From: Chloroflexota bacterium | GTDB taxonomy: Bacteria > Chloroflexota > UBA11872 | Direction: 5' to 3' | Assembly: GCA_028874315.1 (NCBI GenBank) | Contig: JAPPKM010000019.1 | Coordinates: 1-53,436, forward strand | DNA: 53,436 nt | Part shown: positions 31,465 to 40,085 of the stretch, in pieces | How the letters are laid out: every line of letters starts with the position of its first letter | How positions within the stretch are numbered: the first letter of the stretch is position 1 | Translations under genes and position numbers: made by a program | Notes under the pieces: model-generated | Told to the model about the DNA's origin: nothing | Databases searched by the model: none | What the model saw: the letters and a program-made list of their open reading frames with translations, nothing else

Positions 31465-32277
31465 CTAGCCCGGCCGGTCGATGTCGATGACGAGGAGGGA
31501 CTCTTCGTTGCCGGCGTTTGATGCGACGAGGTGGCCGCCGGGGGCGAAGGCGGCGGAGCGGCCGGTGACGCGGTGGGGCCAGTGGGGGCGTTCGTGGAAG
31601 GCGGCGCGGGGGTCCTTGGCGTCGAAGTAGAGGGCGAAGACTCCCAAGCGTTCGGCCAGGTTCTCAGCGCGGCGCTTGAGGGTGTCGCGGCGGTTGAAGT
31701 CGAGGATCTGGTCCCATGACTGGCCGGCGTTCTGGAAGTCCTTGATGCAGTCGAAGTGGGGCTGGAGGATGACGCGGGCGCCGAGGCCGACCAGGGTGTC
31801 GTGGATGGCGGGGGATTCGTTGTCGGCGCAGATGGTGACGCCGATGGAGGTCTGGCCAAGGCGAAACGGGGCCATGTCGTCGCCGCCGCCGCGGTAGAAG
31901 TCCATCTCGCTGGTGGTGGGTTGCAGCTTGCGCTGGACGTGTTGCACGCCTTCGCCATCCACGATCACGTAGGCGTTGAAGGGCTTGGGGGCGAGGCCGC
32001 GTTCGGCGATGCCGGCGCCGATGGCGAGGCCGTGGCTGGCGGCGATTTTGGTGAGGCGGCGGGTTGAGGGGCCGGGAATGGGCTCGGACTGGCGTTCGAG
32101 TTCGGCGAGGTCGGCGTCGGCGTCGTAGGTGACCCAGGGGCCGTGGACGGAGAACTCGGGGAAGAGGACGAGGTCGCAGCGTTTCGCGGCGGCTTGCTGG
32201 GTGAAGGCTTCGATCTTTTGGAGGTTGGCGTCGATCTGGCCGCGCAGGGAGCAGAGGGTGACGAGGCCGATGCGCAT
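31465..32277 (-). CDS. carbon-nitrogen hydrolase (nitrilase superfamily)
   Basis: 270 aa. The catalytic triad is visible: Glu41 in LVLFPEFSVHG, Lys117 in VQRKLQPT and Cys150 in IGVTICADNESP. The C-terminal RAAFHERPHWPHRVTGRSAAFAPGGHLVASN segment matches the family's 'G.S.i..p.G.vla' block. These enzymes hydrolyse amides, nitriles or N-carbamoyl compounds in the cytoplasm. The branch could not be fixed, and YDADADLAELERQSEPIPGPSTRRL is compatible with an amidase/carbamoylase. Stands alone, flanked by repeat-rich gaps. Confidence 0.9.
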   Translation of the reverse strand: MRIGLVTLCSLRGQIDANLQKIEAFTQQAAAKRCDLVLFPEFSVHGPWVTYDADADLAELERQSEPIPGPSTRRLTKIAASHGLAIGAGIAERGLAPKPFNAYVIVDGEGVQHVQRKLQPTTSEMDFYRGGGDDMAPFRLGQTSIGVTICADNESPAIHDTLVGLGARVILQPHFDCIKDFQNAGQSWDQILDFNRRDTLKRRAENLAERLGVFALYFDAKDPRAAFHERPHWPHRVTGRSAAFAPGGHLVASNAGNEESLLVIDIDRPG

Positions 32278-32878
32278 GAGGGTGTTAGTTGAAGGGTTTT
32301 GGGCAGGCGGCAGGGTAATGGATGGGGTGCACGGCGCGGAGGGATTGGTCGTGGATCGTTTTGAGGAATGAGCGGTGGGGAGCGCACCGACAGGCCGATG
32401 GGAAAGAGGCTGTCTAAGTGGCGTTGGTTGCGGCTGGCTCGACGTGGGGTGCTGGGGGTGGCAGCCACCCTCACCCTAGCCCTCTCCCGCGGGTGACCAT
32501 TACGTAACCCTAGGCTGGTTGCGCGGAAGACCCCTCACCCCAACCCTCTCCCCCAGGAGAGGGATTAAGGCAGCGACCTCCCAATTGAGGTGACGACATG
32601 CGGGGGCCTTGGGGTGGTGGGGTGCCCGGAAGACGGGCGGGTCAGAGACGCCGCCCCTACGCAAGATTGGGACAGGGAGCCCGGGTTGCTGCTGAATTCG
32701 GGAGTGTGGTTCGACACGGGTCCCCTTCGACAGGCTCAGGGCAGGCAGTTCGGCAGGCTCTCCGAAAGACTCCGGCCCGGCTCACCACGAACGGGTGGGG
32801 GTGGGGAGGCGGAAGAAGTGGGGTCGTACGACGGCCGAACCGAGTAGGCTCCTACGGCTTGAAAGGGCGGGTGAGGCG
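32278..32878. other. repeat-rich intergenic region
   Basis: About 600 bases with no supportable gene. It contains a third family-A repeat (32517-32569), a CCCTCACCCTAGCCCTCTCCCG hairpin remnant near 32468, and a CCTTCGACAGGCTCAGGGCAGG element (about 32721-32745). The last is the same type as the insertion in the 25.8-kb repeat. Confidence 0.65.
32517..32569. repeat. dispersed repeat family A, copy 3 (short form)
   Basis: GGTTGCGCGGAAGACCCCTC then a CCTCTCC...GGAGAGG hairpin and GATTAAG(A/G). The hairpin-GATTAAG end also occurs at about 25743-25757, showing that the modules recombine. Confidence 0.75.
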
Positions 32879-33418
32879 ATGGGCTTGGAGCGGGCAGCGG
32901 ACGGTGGGCACCAGATCAGGATTGATGTGCCTGTGACCGTGCGGGCCGCGCAGGTGGATGAGATGCGGCGGCTGAGTGAGCTGTGGGGGGCGTCGGGCAG
33001 GGCCTCGCGGCTGCGGCTGCTGCGGCGCTATTTCCGGGAGCAGGCGGACGGGGTGCAGCGGGGGCTGGTGGCGGACTTCAACGGGAATCCGATCGGGCAA
33101 CTGTGGGTGCGGCTGCGGCATATCGACCCGGCGATCGAGGCCGGGCTGGCGGTGGCGTACGTGCATACGCTGGTGGTGATGCCCGAGTTCCGCCGGCTGG
33201 GGGTGGCAGAGGGGCTGGTGCGAAGCGCGTCGGCGCTGGCCACCAGGCGCGGGTGCACGCACGTTTCGATTGGCGTGGACCGGCCAAATGAGGCGGCGCG
33301 TCGCCTGTACGCGAAGTGGGGATTCGAGCGGTACTACGAGAGCTTTGATCTAAGGGGCGACCTGGTGTTCATGCGGCGGGTGGTGTTCGAGGCGCCGGTT
33401 CCGGCCCAGGTCCGGTGA
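32879..33418 (+). CDS. GNAT family N-acetyltransferase
   Basis: 179 aa from ATG 32879 (GTGAGG 4-5 bases upstream). The acetyl-CoA motif is HTLVVMPEFRRLGVAEGLVRSASALATRRG (R-R-L-G-V-A). GCTHVSIGVDRPNEAARRLYAKWGFERYYES is the usual beta5 and C-terminal 'N..A..lY.k.GF' part. Preceding strands: GLVADFNGNPIGQLWVRL. Similar to ribosomal-protein or amino-acid acetyltransferases, but the substrate is unknown. It is 86 bases before ilvE on the same strand. Confidence 0.88.
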   Translation: MGLERAADGGHQIRIDVPVTVRAAQVDEMRRLSELWGASGRASRLRLLRRYFREQADGVQRGLVADFNGNPIGQLWVRLRHIDPAIEAGLAVAYVHTLVVMPEFRRLGVAEGLVRSASALATRRGCTHVSIGVDRPNEAARRLYAKWGFERYYESFDLRGDLVFMRRVVFEAPVPAQVR

Positions 33419-33504
33419 TACCATGCGGCGCGTCCGCGCCGGCGCTATGAGCGTGACGCGGTTGCACGCGTTTTGCAGGTGTGAGCCCGTTGGCGGGAGT
33501 CCTG

Positions 33505-34461
33505 ATGCAAGCGTTTCTTAACGGCGAATACATGGACCTGGCGGACGCCAAGGTCAACGTGATGACGCACGCGCTGAACTATGGAACCGGCGTTTTCGAG
33601 GGCATCCGCGCCTACTGGGACGACGAAGAGGAGCAGTTGCTGCTGTTCCGGGTGCGCGAGCACTTTGAGCGCATGCACCAGTCCGCCCGGATCCTGCGGA
33701 TCGGCATCGAGTATTCGGTGGACGAGCTCATCGACATCTGCGTGAACGTCTTGCGGGCGGGCGATTTCCGCGAGGACGTGTATGTGCGTCCGCTGGCGTT
33801 CAAGAGCGCGCTACAGGTGGGTCTGAACATGGTGGCGATGGGGCCGGACGGTTTGCGGCCCATCGAGGACGGGTTCACGCTATTCGCGCTGCCGTTCGGC
33901 AACTACCTGGACATCGAGAAGCCGATCCGCTGCACGATCTCGGCGTGGCGGCGGGTGAACGACAACATGATCCCGGCGCGAGGCAAGGTGACGGGGATTT
34001 ACGTGAACTCGTCGCTGGCCAAGACGGAGGCGCTGGAATCCGGGTTCGACGAGGCGATCATGCTGACGCACGACGGGCACGTGAGCGAGGGTTCGGGCGA
34101 GAACCTGTTCATCGTGCGGCACGGGAAGCTGCTGACGCCGTCGCTGAGCGAGGACATCCTGGAAGGCGTGACGCGCGCCACGGTGATGCAGATTGCGCTG
34201 GACGACCTTGGGATCGAAACCATCGAGCGTCCGATCGACCGCACCGAGCTGTACATCGCCGATGAGCTGTTCCTGGTAGGAACGGGGGCGCAGATTTCGC
34301 CGGTCCGGGAGATCGACGGACGCATCATCGGCGACGGCGAGATCGGTCCGGTGACGGGCGCGTTGCAGGATCTCTACTTTGACATCGTGCGCGGCCGCTC
34401 GGCGAAGTATCGTGAGTGGTGTCTAGGCGTGCAGGAACAGGCCGCCGCGCAGAGCGCATGA
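33505..34461 (+). CDS. ilvE: branched-chain amino-acid aminotransferase
   Basis: 318 aa from ATG 33505 (GGGAG 7 bases upstream; an in-frame GTG at 33481 is possible). PLP fold type IV enzyme, the last step of Ile/Leu/Val synthesis. Motifs: ALNYGTGVFEGIRAY, LFRVREHFERMHQSARIL, VYVRPLAFKSA, PARGKVTGIYVNSSLAKTEA (PLP lysine), GFDEAIMLTHDGHVSEGSGENLFIV, EGVTRATVMQIA and DELFLVGTGAQISPVREIDGR. The final TG(T/A)A..i.PV is typical of IlvE. Followed by rnc after 133 bases. Confidence 0.95.
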   Translation: MQAFLNGEYMDLADAKVNVMTHALNYGTGVFEGIRAYWDDEEEQLLLFRVREHFERMHQSARILRIGIEYSVDELIDICVNVLRAGDFREDVYVRPLAFKSALQVGLNMVAMGPDGLRPIEDGFTLFALPFGNYLDIEKPIRCTISAWRRVNDNMIPARGKVTGIYVNSSLAKTEALESGFDEAIMLTHDGHVSEGSGENLFIVRHGKLLTPSLSEDILEGVTRATVMQIALDDLGIETIERPIDRTELYIADELFLVGTGAQISPVREIDGRIIGDGEIGPVTGALQDLYFDIVRGRSAKYREWCLGVQEQAAAQSA

Positions 34462-34594
34462 TCGGGAGGCGAAAGGAGGCACGGCCGCGCTGACCGCGAT
34501 ACGCCGCCTCCAGCCCACCCGCGCGGGCCCCGCCGACCTCCGTTCCCTGGCTCACCGACTCTTCCGCACCAGCCGACGGTCGTGGTGTTGAGCC

Positions 34595-35338
34595 GTGGGA
34601 AACCTGGAGTTGGACAACGCCACGCTGGAGCAGCTGGAAGCGCGCCTGGGCGTACGGTTCAAGGATCGGTCGCTGCTGGCGCAGGCCCTGGTACATCGGT
34701 CGCTGGTCAACGAGGCCGACCTGGCGGACGCGGACAGCAACGAGCGGCTGGAGTTCCTGGGCGACGCGGCGCTGGGCCTGGTGGCCGCCGAACTGCTGTT
34801 CAAGCGCTACCCCGACCGTTCCGAAGGCCGGCTGACGCACGCACGGGCGTCGCTGGTGAACCTGACGACCCTGAGCGAGATCGGCGCGGAGTTTGGGCTT
34901 GGCGACTTTGTGCAATTGGGACGCGGCGAGCATTTGAGCGGGGGGCGTTCGCGACTCAGCGTGCTGGGCCGAGCGTTCGAGGCGGTCCTGGGCGCGGTAT
35001 ACCTGGACCAGGGGCTGGAGGTGCTGCGCGACCTGCTCAGTCCCGTCCTGATCCGCGAGCTCGACCGCTACGGCTGGGAAGGTCCGGCCAAGGACTATAA
35101 ATCTCAACTCCAGGAAAGACTGCAAGCCGCGCAGGGCGCCACGCCCGCATATGAGCTTGTGAGCGTGCAGGGACCGGACCACGACCGGCTATTCACCATG
35201 GCTGTTCAAACCGATGACCAGGTGCTGGCCTCAGGCGAGGGCTCGAGCAAGCAGCGTGCCGAGCAGGCGGCGGCGCGGGCGGCGCTGGCGGCGCTGGGTG
35301 AGGCTGAAGGGAATACGGATGTACCTGCGGCGGATTGA
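34595..35338 (+). CDS. rnc: ribonuclease III
   Basis: 247 aa from GTG 34595. Endonuclease on double-stranded RNA (rRNA processing). Catalytic signature NERLEFLGDAALGLV (about 48-62) and the second acidic site FEAVLGAVYLDQG (about 128-140). The C-terminal dsRNA-binding domain (about 168-235) has DYKSQLQERLQA and GSSKQRAEQAAARAAL. The 3' end overlaps the start of smc by 20 bases, so the two are coupled, an arrangement (rnc-smc) found in many bacteria. Confidence 0.95.
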   Translation: MGNLELDNATLEQLEARLGVRFKDRSLLAQALVHRSLVNEADLADADSNERLEFLGDAALGLVAAELLFKRYPDRSEGRLTHARASLVNLTTLSEIGAEFGLGDFVQLGRGEHLSGGRSRLSVLGRAFEAVLGAVYLDQGLEVLRDLLSPVLIRELDRYGWEGPAKDYKSQLQERLQAAQGATPAYELVSVQGPDHDRLFTMAVQTDDQVLASGEGSSKQRAEQAAARAALAALGEAEGNTDVPAAD

Positions 35339-38300
35339 ACTGCAGGGGTTCAAAACGTTCCCGCGGCGCACGACGCTGGAGTTCCTGCCTGGGGTAACGG
35401 CGATCGTGGGGCCGAACGGCGCAGGCAAGAGCAATCTGTCGGACGCCATCCGGTGGGCGATGGGTGAGCAGACGCCGCGCCTGCTGCGGATCCGTCGCGC
35501 GGAAGACGTGATTTTCGGGGGTTCGGAATCGCGCGCGCGAACCGGCATGGCCGATGTGCGGCTAACGTTTGACAACGCCTCCGATTGGCTGCCGACCGAG
35601 TTTGGCGAGGTGGTAATCGGACGACGGCTCTTCCGGACGGGCGCGTCCGAATACACGATCAACGGGGCGCGCGTCCGCCTGCGCGACGTGCTGGACCTGA
35701 TGAGCGCGGGCGCGGCCAGCCACGGCGGGCACTCGGTCATCAACCAGGGCCAGGTCGATCAGATGCTGCAGCAGCGGCCGGAGGATCGCCGCGCGTTTCT
35801 GGAGGAAGCGGCCGGCGTGGCCCGGTTCTATGCGCGCCGGGATCAGGCGTGGCGCCGACTGACGGAGACCCGGCGCAATCTGCAGCGCCTGCACGACCTG
35901 GCCGCGGAAATCGAGTCCCGGCTGGACACGCTGCGCCAGCAGGCCCAGGTCGCCGAACGCGGGGCCGACCTGCAACGCGAAGTGCGCGACGGCCAAACAA
36001 CGCTGGCGCGACACCGCCTGTTCGCTGTGAGCCGCCAGCTTGAAGCCGCCGAAGAGCGCGAACAAGCCGCCACCGAGCAGCTGGCGGCGCTGCTGGCCGA
36101 ACCGGCGGAAGAATTACGTCGGCAGGCCGCGCAGGCGTCCCTGCGCAGCGGCGAATTGGAGCTGGAGTTGGCGGCGGCGCGGAACCAGCTTGAGCAAGCC
36201 CAACGCGAGGCGGCGGAACGCGCGGCGCATCGCGTACGCCTGGTCGAGCAGCAGCGACACCTGGACAGCCGTCACGCCGACTTGAGCGCGCGGAGCGCGA
36301 GCCTGGCAACACGCGCGGAGGCGCTGGTGGAGGAAGCGCGCGTTGCCGAGCAGTCACTGGCAGAACTCGATGCGCACATGGCGCAAATCCAGCGTGAGCG
36401 GCAGCGGCTGCTGGAGACGCTGGCGCCGGAGCGCGAACGACGGCGCCAAGTCCAGACGCTGTCAAACCAACTGGCCAGCGCGCGTGACCGACGTACAGCG
36501 TTGCGCGAGCGCCAGCGGCACCTCTCCAGGGAACGCGAGAGGCTGAAGGCCGACCTGGCGCGGCTTCAGGACCAGGCGACGGCCGCCGGCGAATCGGCCG
36601 CGGCCGGGCGCAAGGCCGCGGAGGCTGCGCAGCACGTGGCTGAAGCAGCCGCGGCGACGCTGGACCGGACGGCGGAGGCGCGGCGCGCCGCCGTAGAGGC
36701 CGCGCGAGCCGCACAGCAAGCCCAGGCGCAAGCCCAGGCCGACCTGCGGGCAGGCGCCACCGGCAGCACCGCGTTGCAACGTGAGCTGGCGGCGCTGCAG
36801 GAAGCCCAGGCACAAGCCGGCGGAACGGATGAGGCGTTGCAGGCATTGCAGGCGCGGGCGCCCGGCACGGTCATCGGCCGGCTCCGCGACCGAATGCGTC
36901 CGCGCAGCCCAGAGGCCGCACGTCTCCTGGAAGCGGCCTTTGAGGGCGGCCTGGACACGATGCTGGTGGCGCGTCCGACGGACGGGACGGCGCTACGAAC
37001 AGCCGGACGCGATCTACGCTTGGGCAGGCTGCGATGGCGCCCCGCCGCCGGGTTCCGGGGCTGGCCATACGAGGGCGATGCGGTCAACGAAGCGCCAACG
37101 GGCCTGCGCGGCACGCTGGCCGACCTGGTCGATGCTGCCGGTCCCAACGGCGACCTGGTGTGGCGGCTGCTAAGCCGTGTACTGGTGGCCGAGAACCTGG
37201 ACGCCGCCCTGCGGGCGCGCCAGGTACGCGGCGACCTTGCCAACCACCAGATTGTCACGCTGGATGGCGACAGCATCGACATCGACGGCACGGTGCGGCT
37301 GAGCGCGCACGACGCCGCCGGACGGGACATCGAGAAGCGGATCAGCTCGGCGCAACAGGCGCTGGACGAGGCTCGACGTCAGCAGCCCAACCTGCAACAA
37401 GCCGCGCAAGTTGCCGACGCTACGCTGCGCGACGCGGACGCCGCCCTTCGGATTGCCGAAGCGGACAGTGCGGCGGCAGCCAGCGCTCACCAGCAGGCGC
37501 ACGCCGCGACGACCGCAACCGACCGACGGCACCAGCGGGTCGACGCGGAAGCCCGGGCGATCACCGCGAGGCAGCAGGATGCCCGGCAGCTGCTGGCCGG
37601 CATTGAGGATCGACTTGAGGCGTTGACGCCGCGCATGGCCGAGTCCGAAGACGAGGTGACCCGGCTGAGCGAGGAGCTGGACCAATCCGGCGCCAACGCG
37701 ACGGGGGCCGCGGAGGCCGAGGCGCAACTGGCGGCGCTGGAAGCGGCATTGAGCGTGAACGAGCGCCGCGCGGCCGATCTGCGCACCCAGGCGGCTCTGC
37801 GAAGCCGGGCGGCGGCGCAGGCGGGGGCCGAGGCGGAGGCCCTGGAACGCGAGCGGCTGGATGCTGAACGTTCGCGTACCGCAGCGACGACCGCGCTGTC
37901 TGAAATCGATGTTGTCGCCGAGAGCGCGGACGCGCCCGACGCGGACCTGGTGCGTCAACTGGAGTCCGCGGCTCTGGAAGCCCGTTTGGAGCTCCAGCGA
38001 TTGCAGATGCAGACCGACGTTCGAGCGCAAGAGCAGGCCCGGGCCGAGGGGGAGGTGGCGGCAACGCAGCGCGAGACCGAGCGGCTGGTTGAACGTCGCG
38101 CCGAAATTCGGACCCAGGCGCGCGATGATCTGGATATCGACCGCCTGCAGGCGGAGAAGGCCAGGACGCCCATTGGTCAGATCGTGCGCCGGACGGCCGA
38201 GCTGCGGCGCATGCTGGACCGGCTGGGACCGGTAAACCCGCTGGCGCCGGCCGAATACGAGCACGAACGCACCCGGGTCGAGGACGCGCGCCGGCAGATT

Positions 38301-38906
38301 GCCGACCTGGAGGGCGCGGAGGCCAACCTGCAGACGCTGGCGCGAGACCTGCAGCAGCAACTGCACGCGGAGTTCATGACGACGTTCGAGACCATGAACG
38401 AGGCGTTCACTTCGACATTCACCGACCTGTTCGGCGGCGGCGAGGCGCACATGGTGCTGACATCACCCAACGACATTGAGCAGACGGGGGTCGATTTCTC
38501 GATTCGAATGCCCGGTAAGCGACCGCAGCAACTGGCGGCGCTGTCCGGCGGCGAGCGAGCGCTGGTGGCCGCGGCGCTGATCCTGGCGCTGCTCAAGATC
38601 CGCCCGCCGCCGTTCTGCATCCTGGATGAAGTGGACGCCGCGCTCGACGACCAGAATGTCATGCGATTCTGCCGGCAGGTGCTCACCCTCAGCGAGCGCA
38701 CGCAGATCCTGCTTATCACCCACAACGCCGTCACGGTTGAAGCAGCGTCGACGGTGTATGGGGTGACGATGCGCGAAGACGGTATCTCCGAATTGCTGTC
38801 ACTGCGCCTCGACGGAGCTGCGACGGCGAGTGAGACGACCAACGGCCACGCCGGGCCACCGACCCCGGCCGCGGCTGGGCGTCAGAGTGCCACCAGCGCG
38901 GCGTGA
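35319..38906 (+). CDS. smc: chromosome segregation ATPase SMC
   Basis: 1195 aa, the full family length. Forms the condensin core with ScpA/ScpB. N-terminal Walker A GPNGAGKSN (about 32-40) after YLRRIELQGFKTFPRRTTLEF. Coiled coils rich in Ala/Arg/Gln run about 165-500 and 660-1010. The hinge is at about 505-620 (GTVIGRLRDRMRPRSPEAARLLEAAFEGGLDTML, WRLLSRVLVAENLDAAL). C-terminal signature LSGGERALVAAALILALL and Walker B FCILDEVDAALDDQN. ATG 35319 lies inside the rnc 3' end. The longer open frame upstream is rnc shadow. Confidence 0.96.
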   Translation: MYLRRIELQGFKTFPRRTTLEFLPGVTAIVGPNGAGKSNLSDAIRWAMGEQTPRLLRIRRAEDVIFGGSESRARTGMADVRLTFDNASDWLPTEFGEVVIGRRLFRTGASEYTINGARVRLRDVLDLMSAGAASHGGHSVINQGQVDQMLQQRPEDRRAFLEEAAGVARFYARRDQAWRRLTETRRNLQRLHDLAAEIESRLDTLRQQAQVAERGADLQREVRDGQTTLARHRLFAVSRQLEAAEEREQAATEQLAALLAEPAEELRRQAAQASLRSGELELELAAARNQLEQAQREAAERAAHRVRLVEQQRHLDSRHADLSARSASLATRAEALVEEARVAEQSLAELDAHMAQIQRERQRLLETLAPERERRRQVQTLSNQLASARDRRTALRERQRHLSRERERLKADLARLQDQATAAGESAAAGRKAAEAAQHVAEAAAATLDRTAEARRAAVEAARAAQQAQAQAQADLRAGATGSTALQRELAALQEAQAQAGGTDEALQALQARAPGTVIGRLRDRMRPRSPEAARLLEAAFEGGLDTMLVARPTDGTALRTAGRDLRLGRLRWRPAAGFRGWPYEGDAVNEAPTGLRGTLADLVDAAGPNGDLVWRLLSRVLVAENLDAALRARQVRGDLANHQIVTLDGDSIDIDGTVRLSAHDAAGRDIEKRISSAQQALDEARRQQPNLQQAAQVADATLRDADAALRIAEADSAAAASAHQQAHAATTATDRRHQRVDAEARAITARQQDARQLLAGIEDRLEALTPRMAESEDEVTRLSEELDQSGANATGAAEAEAQLAALEAALSVNERRAADLRTQAALRSRAAAQAGAEAEALERERLDAERSRTAATTALSEIDVVAESADAPDADLVRQLESAALEARLELQRLQMQTDVRAQEQARAEGEVAATQRETERLVERRAEIRTQARDDLDIDRLQAEKARTPIGQIVRRTAELRRMLDRLGPVNPLAPAEYEHERTRVEDARRQIADLEGAEANLQTLARDLQQQLHAEFMTTFETMNEAFTSTFTDLFGGGEAHMVLTSPNDIEQTGVDFSIRMPGKRPQQLAALSGGERALVAAALILALLKIRPPPFCILDEVDAALDDQNVMRFCRQVLTLSERTQILLITHNAVTVEAASTVYGVTMREDGISELLSLRLDGAATASETTNGHAGPPTPAAAGRQSATSAA

Positions 38907-38945
38907 GGCGACGGCCGGCGATGGCCGGTTCACCAGCCCAATTGC

Positions 38946-40085
38946 ATGAGCGGCGTATCTAGCCAGCCAGACCGGCGGGCCGCGCGTCATCGCGCGAGGC
39001 GCAGGCCCGGGCAAACGTGGCAGACACTGAGGCGGCCTCGCGGGCGGCGCCCCCCTGTCCCGGTGTGGGGTCTTGCGCTCGCGCTCGGAGCCGCGGCGAC
39101 CGTCTTCATGCTCGTGCTGACCACCGTGGCCGACCCCCTGGTCGGTCTTCAGCTCCTGGTCGACGACGCCGGCGCGCTGCTGCAACCCGGCGCGCCGGTC
39201 CCGTCCAGCGACGAGCGACTGGTTCCGCGGCGTGAGGACCCGAACGCGGACGTGGCGGAGGTGCCGGCGGTCGTAAACCTCGACGCGAGTTCAGCCAGAG
39301 AAATCCTGGAAGCGGCGGGCTTCCGGCCGCAAGTTGAGGAGACGTTCGACGACACCGTGGCCGCAGGCCTGGTAATCCGCCAGGATCCGGCAGCCGGGGT
39401 CCTGGTGCAGCGGCTGGAGCCGGTGATCGTGACCGTCAGCCGCGGGCCATCCCTGGCGCCGCTGCCAAACGTGGCGGGCCTTGCCGCGACGGATGCGCGG
39501 ACGCTCCTGGACCAGCGCGGATTCCAGGTGATTGAAGTCGCGGCCTTCAGCGAGGACGTGCCAGCCGGCACCGTGCTCGGGCAGGAGCCGTTGGCGGGGG
39601 CCGTGGTTGACCGGCGCTCCGTGGTGGTGTTGCAGGTCAGTCGCGGCGTTGAAGTCGTGCCGGTGCCGCTGGTGCTGGGGCGAGCCGAAGACGACGCACG
39701 CCGCGCCATCGAACTTGCCGGGCTCGCCGTGGGCGAGCCCACGTATATCGAGGACGACTCGGCGCCGAACGGCGTGGTGGTTGCGCAGATTCCGGCCAGC
39801 GGAGAAGGCGCGCCGAGCGGGTCCGAGGTGCAACTGACGGTCGTTCGGATCGGCGAGGTCGTCGTTCCCGCGTTAGTTGGGCGGACGATCGACGACGCCC
39901 AACGCACGCTGTTCGACAACGGTCTCCTGGTCGGATCGATCCGCCTCATCCCAACCGCCGGCGCCACCGACGAGATCGTGGTGGGCCAGGAACCCGGACC
40001 CGGCGCCAAGGTGGCTCGGGGCTACGGCGTTCGACTGATCGTCGCGACTCCGGGCGCGGCTCCAAGCCCAGCGGCTAGCGGCTGA
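38946..40085 (+). CDS. stand-alone PASTA-repeat membrane protein
   Basis: 379 aa. A basic cytoplasmic N-terminus (about 40 residues, Arg-rich) precedes one membrane helix (WGLALALGAAATVFMLVLTTV). Four PASTA domains follow at about 105-170, 172-240, 242-308 and 310-375, each with the 'vP.v.G....dA...L...Gl.....' and 'v..q.P..G..v..gs.v.l.vs.G' pattern (for example LPNVAGLAATDARTLLDQRGF, VPALVGRTIDDAQRTLFDNGL). PASTA domains usually sense peptidoglycan fragments or beta-lactams on Ser/Thr kinases or PBPs; there is no kinase or PBP domain here. It ends convergently with the CtpA-type gene, overlapping by 11 bases. Confidence 0.9.
   Translation: MSGVSSQPDRRAARHRARRRPGQTWQTLRRPRGRRPPVPVWGLALALGAAATVFMLVLTTVADPLVGLQLLVDDAGALLQPGAPVPSSDERLVPRREDPNADVAEVPAVVNLDASSAREILEAAGFRPQVEETFDDTVAAGLVIRQDPAAGVLVQRLEPVIVTVSRGPSLAPLPNVAGLAATDARTLLDQRGFQVIEVAAFSEDVPAGTVLGQEPLAGAVVDRRSVVVLQVSRGVEVVPVPLVLGRAEDDARRAIELAGLAVGEPTYIEDDSAPNGVVVAQIPASGEGAPSGSEVQLTVVRIGEVVVPALVGRTIDDAQRTLFDNGLLVGSIRLIPTAGATDEIVVGQEPGPGAKVARGYGVRLIVATPGAAPSPAASG

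Noticed and set aside
31234..31521. Short plus-strand frames in the gap before the C-N hydrolase
   Set aside because: Weak starts, no recognisable sequence, partly antisense to the hydrolase end.
37170..38450. 426-aa minus-strand frame within smc
   Set aside because: Shadow of the coiled-coil region; no ribosome site and low-complexity sequence.
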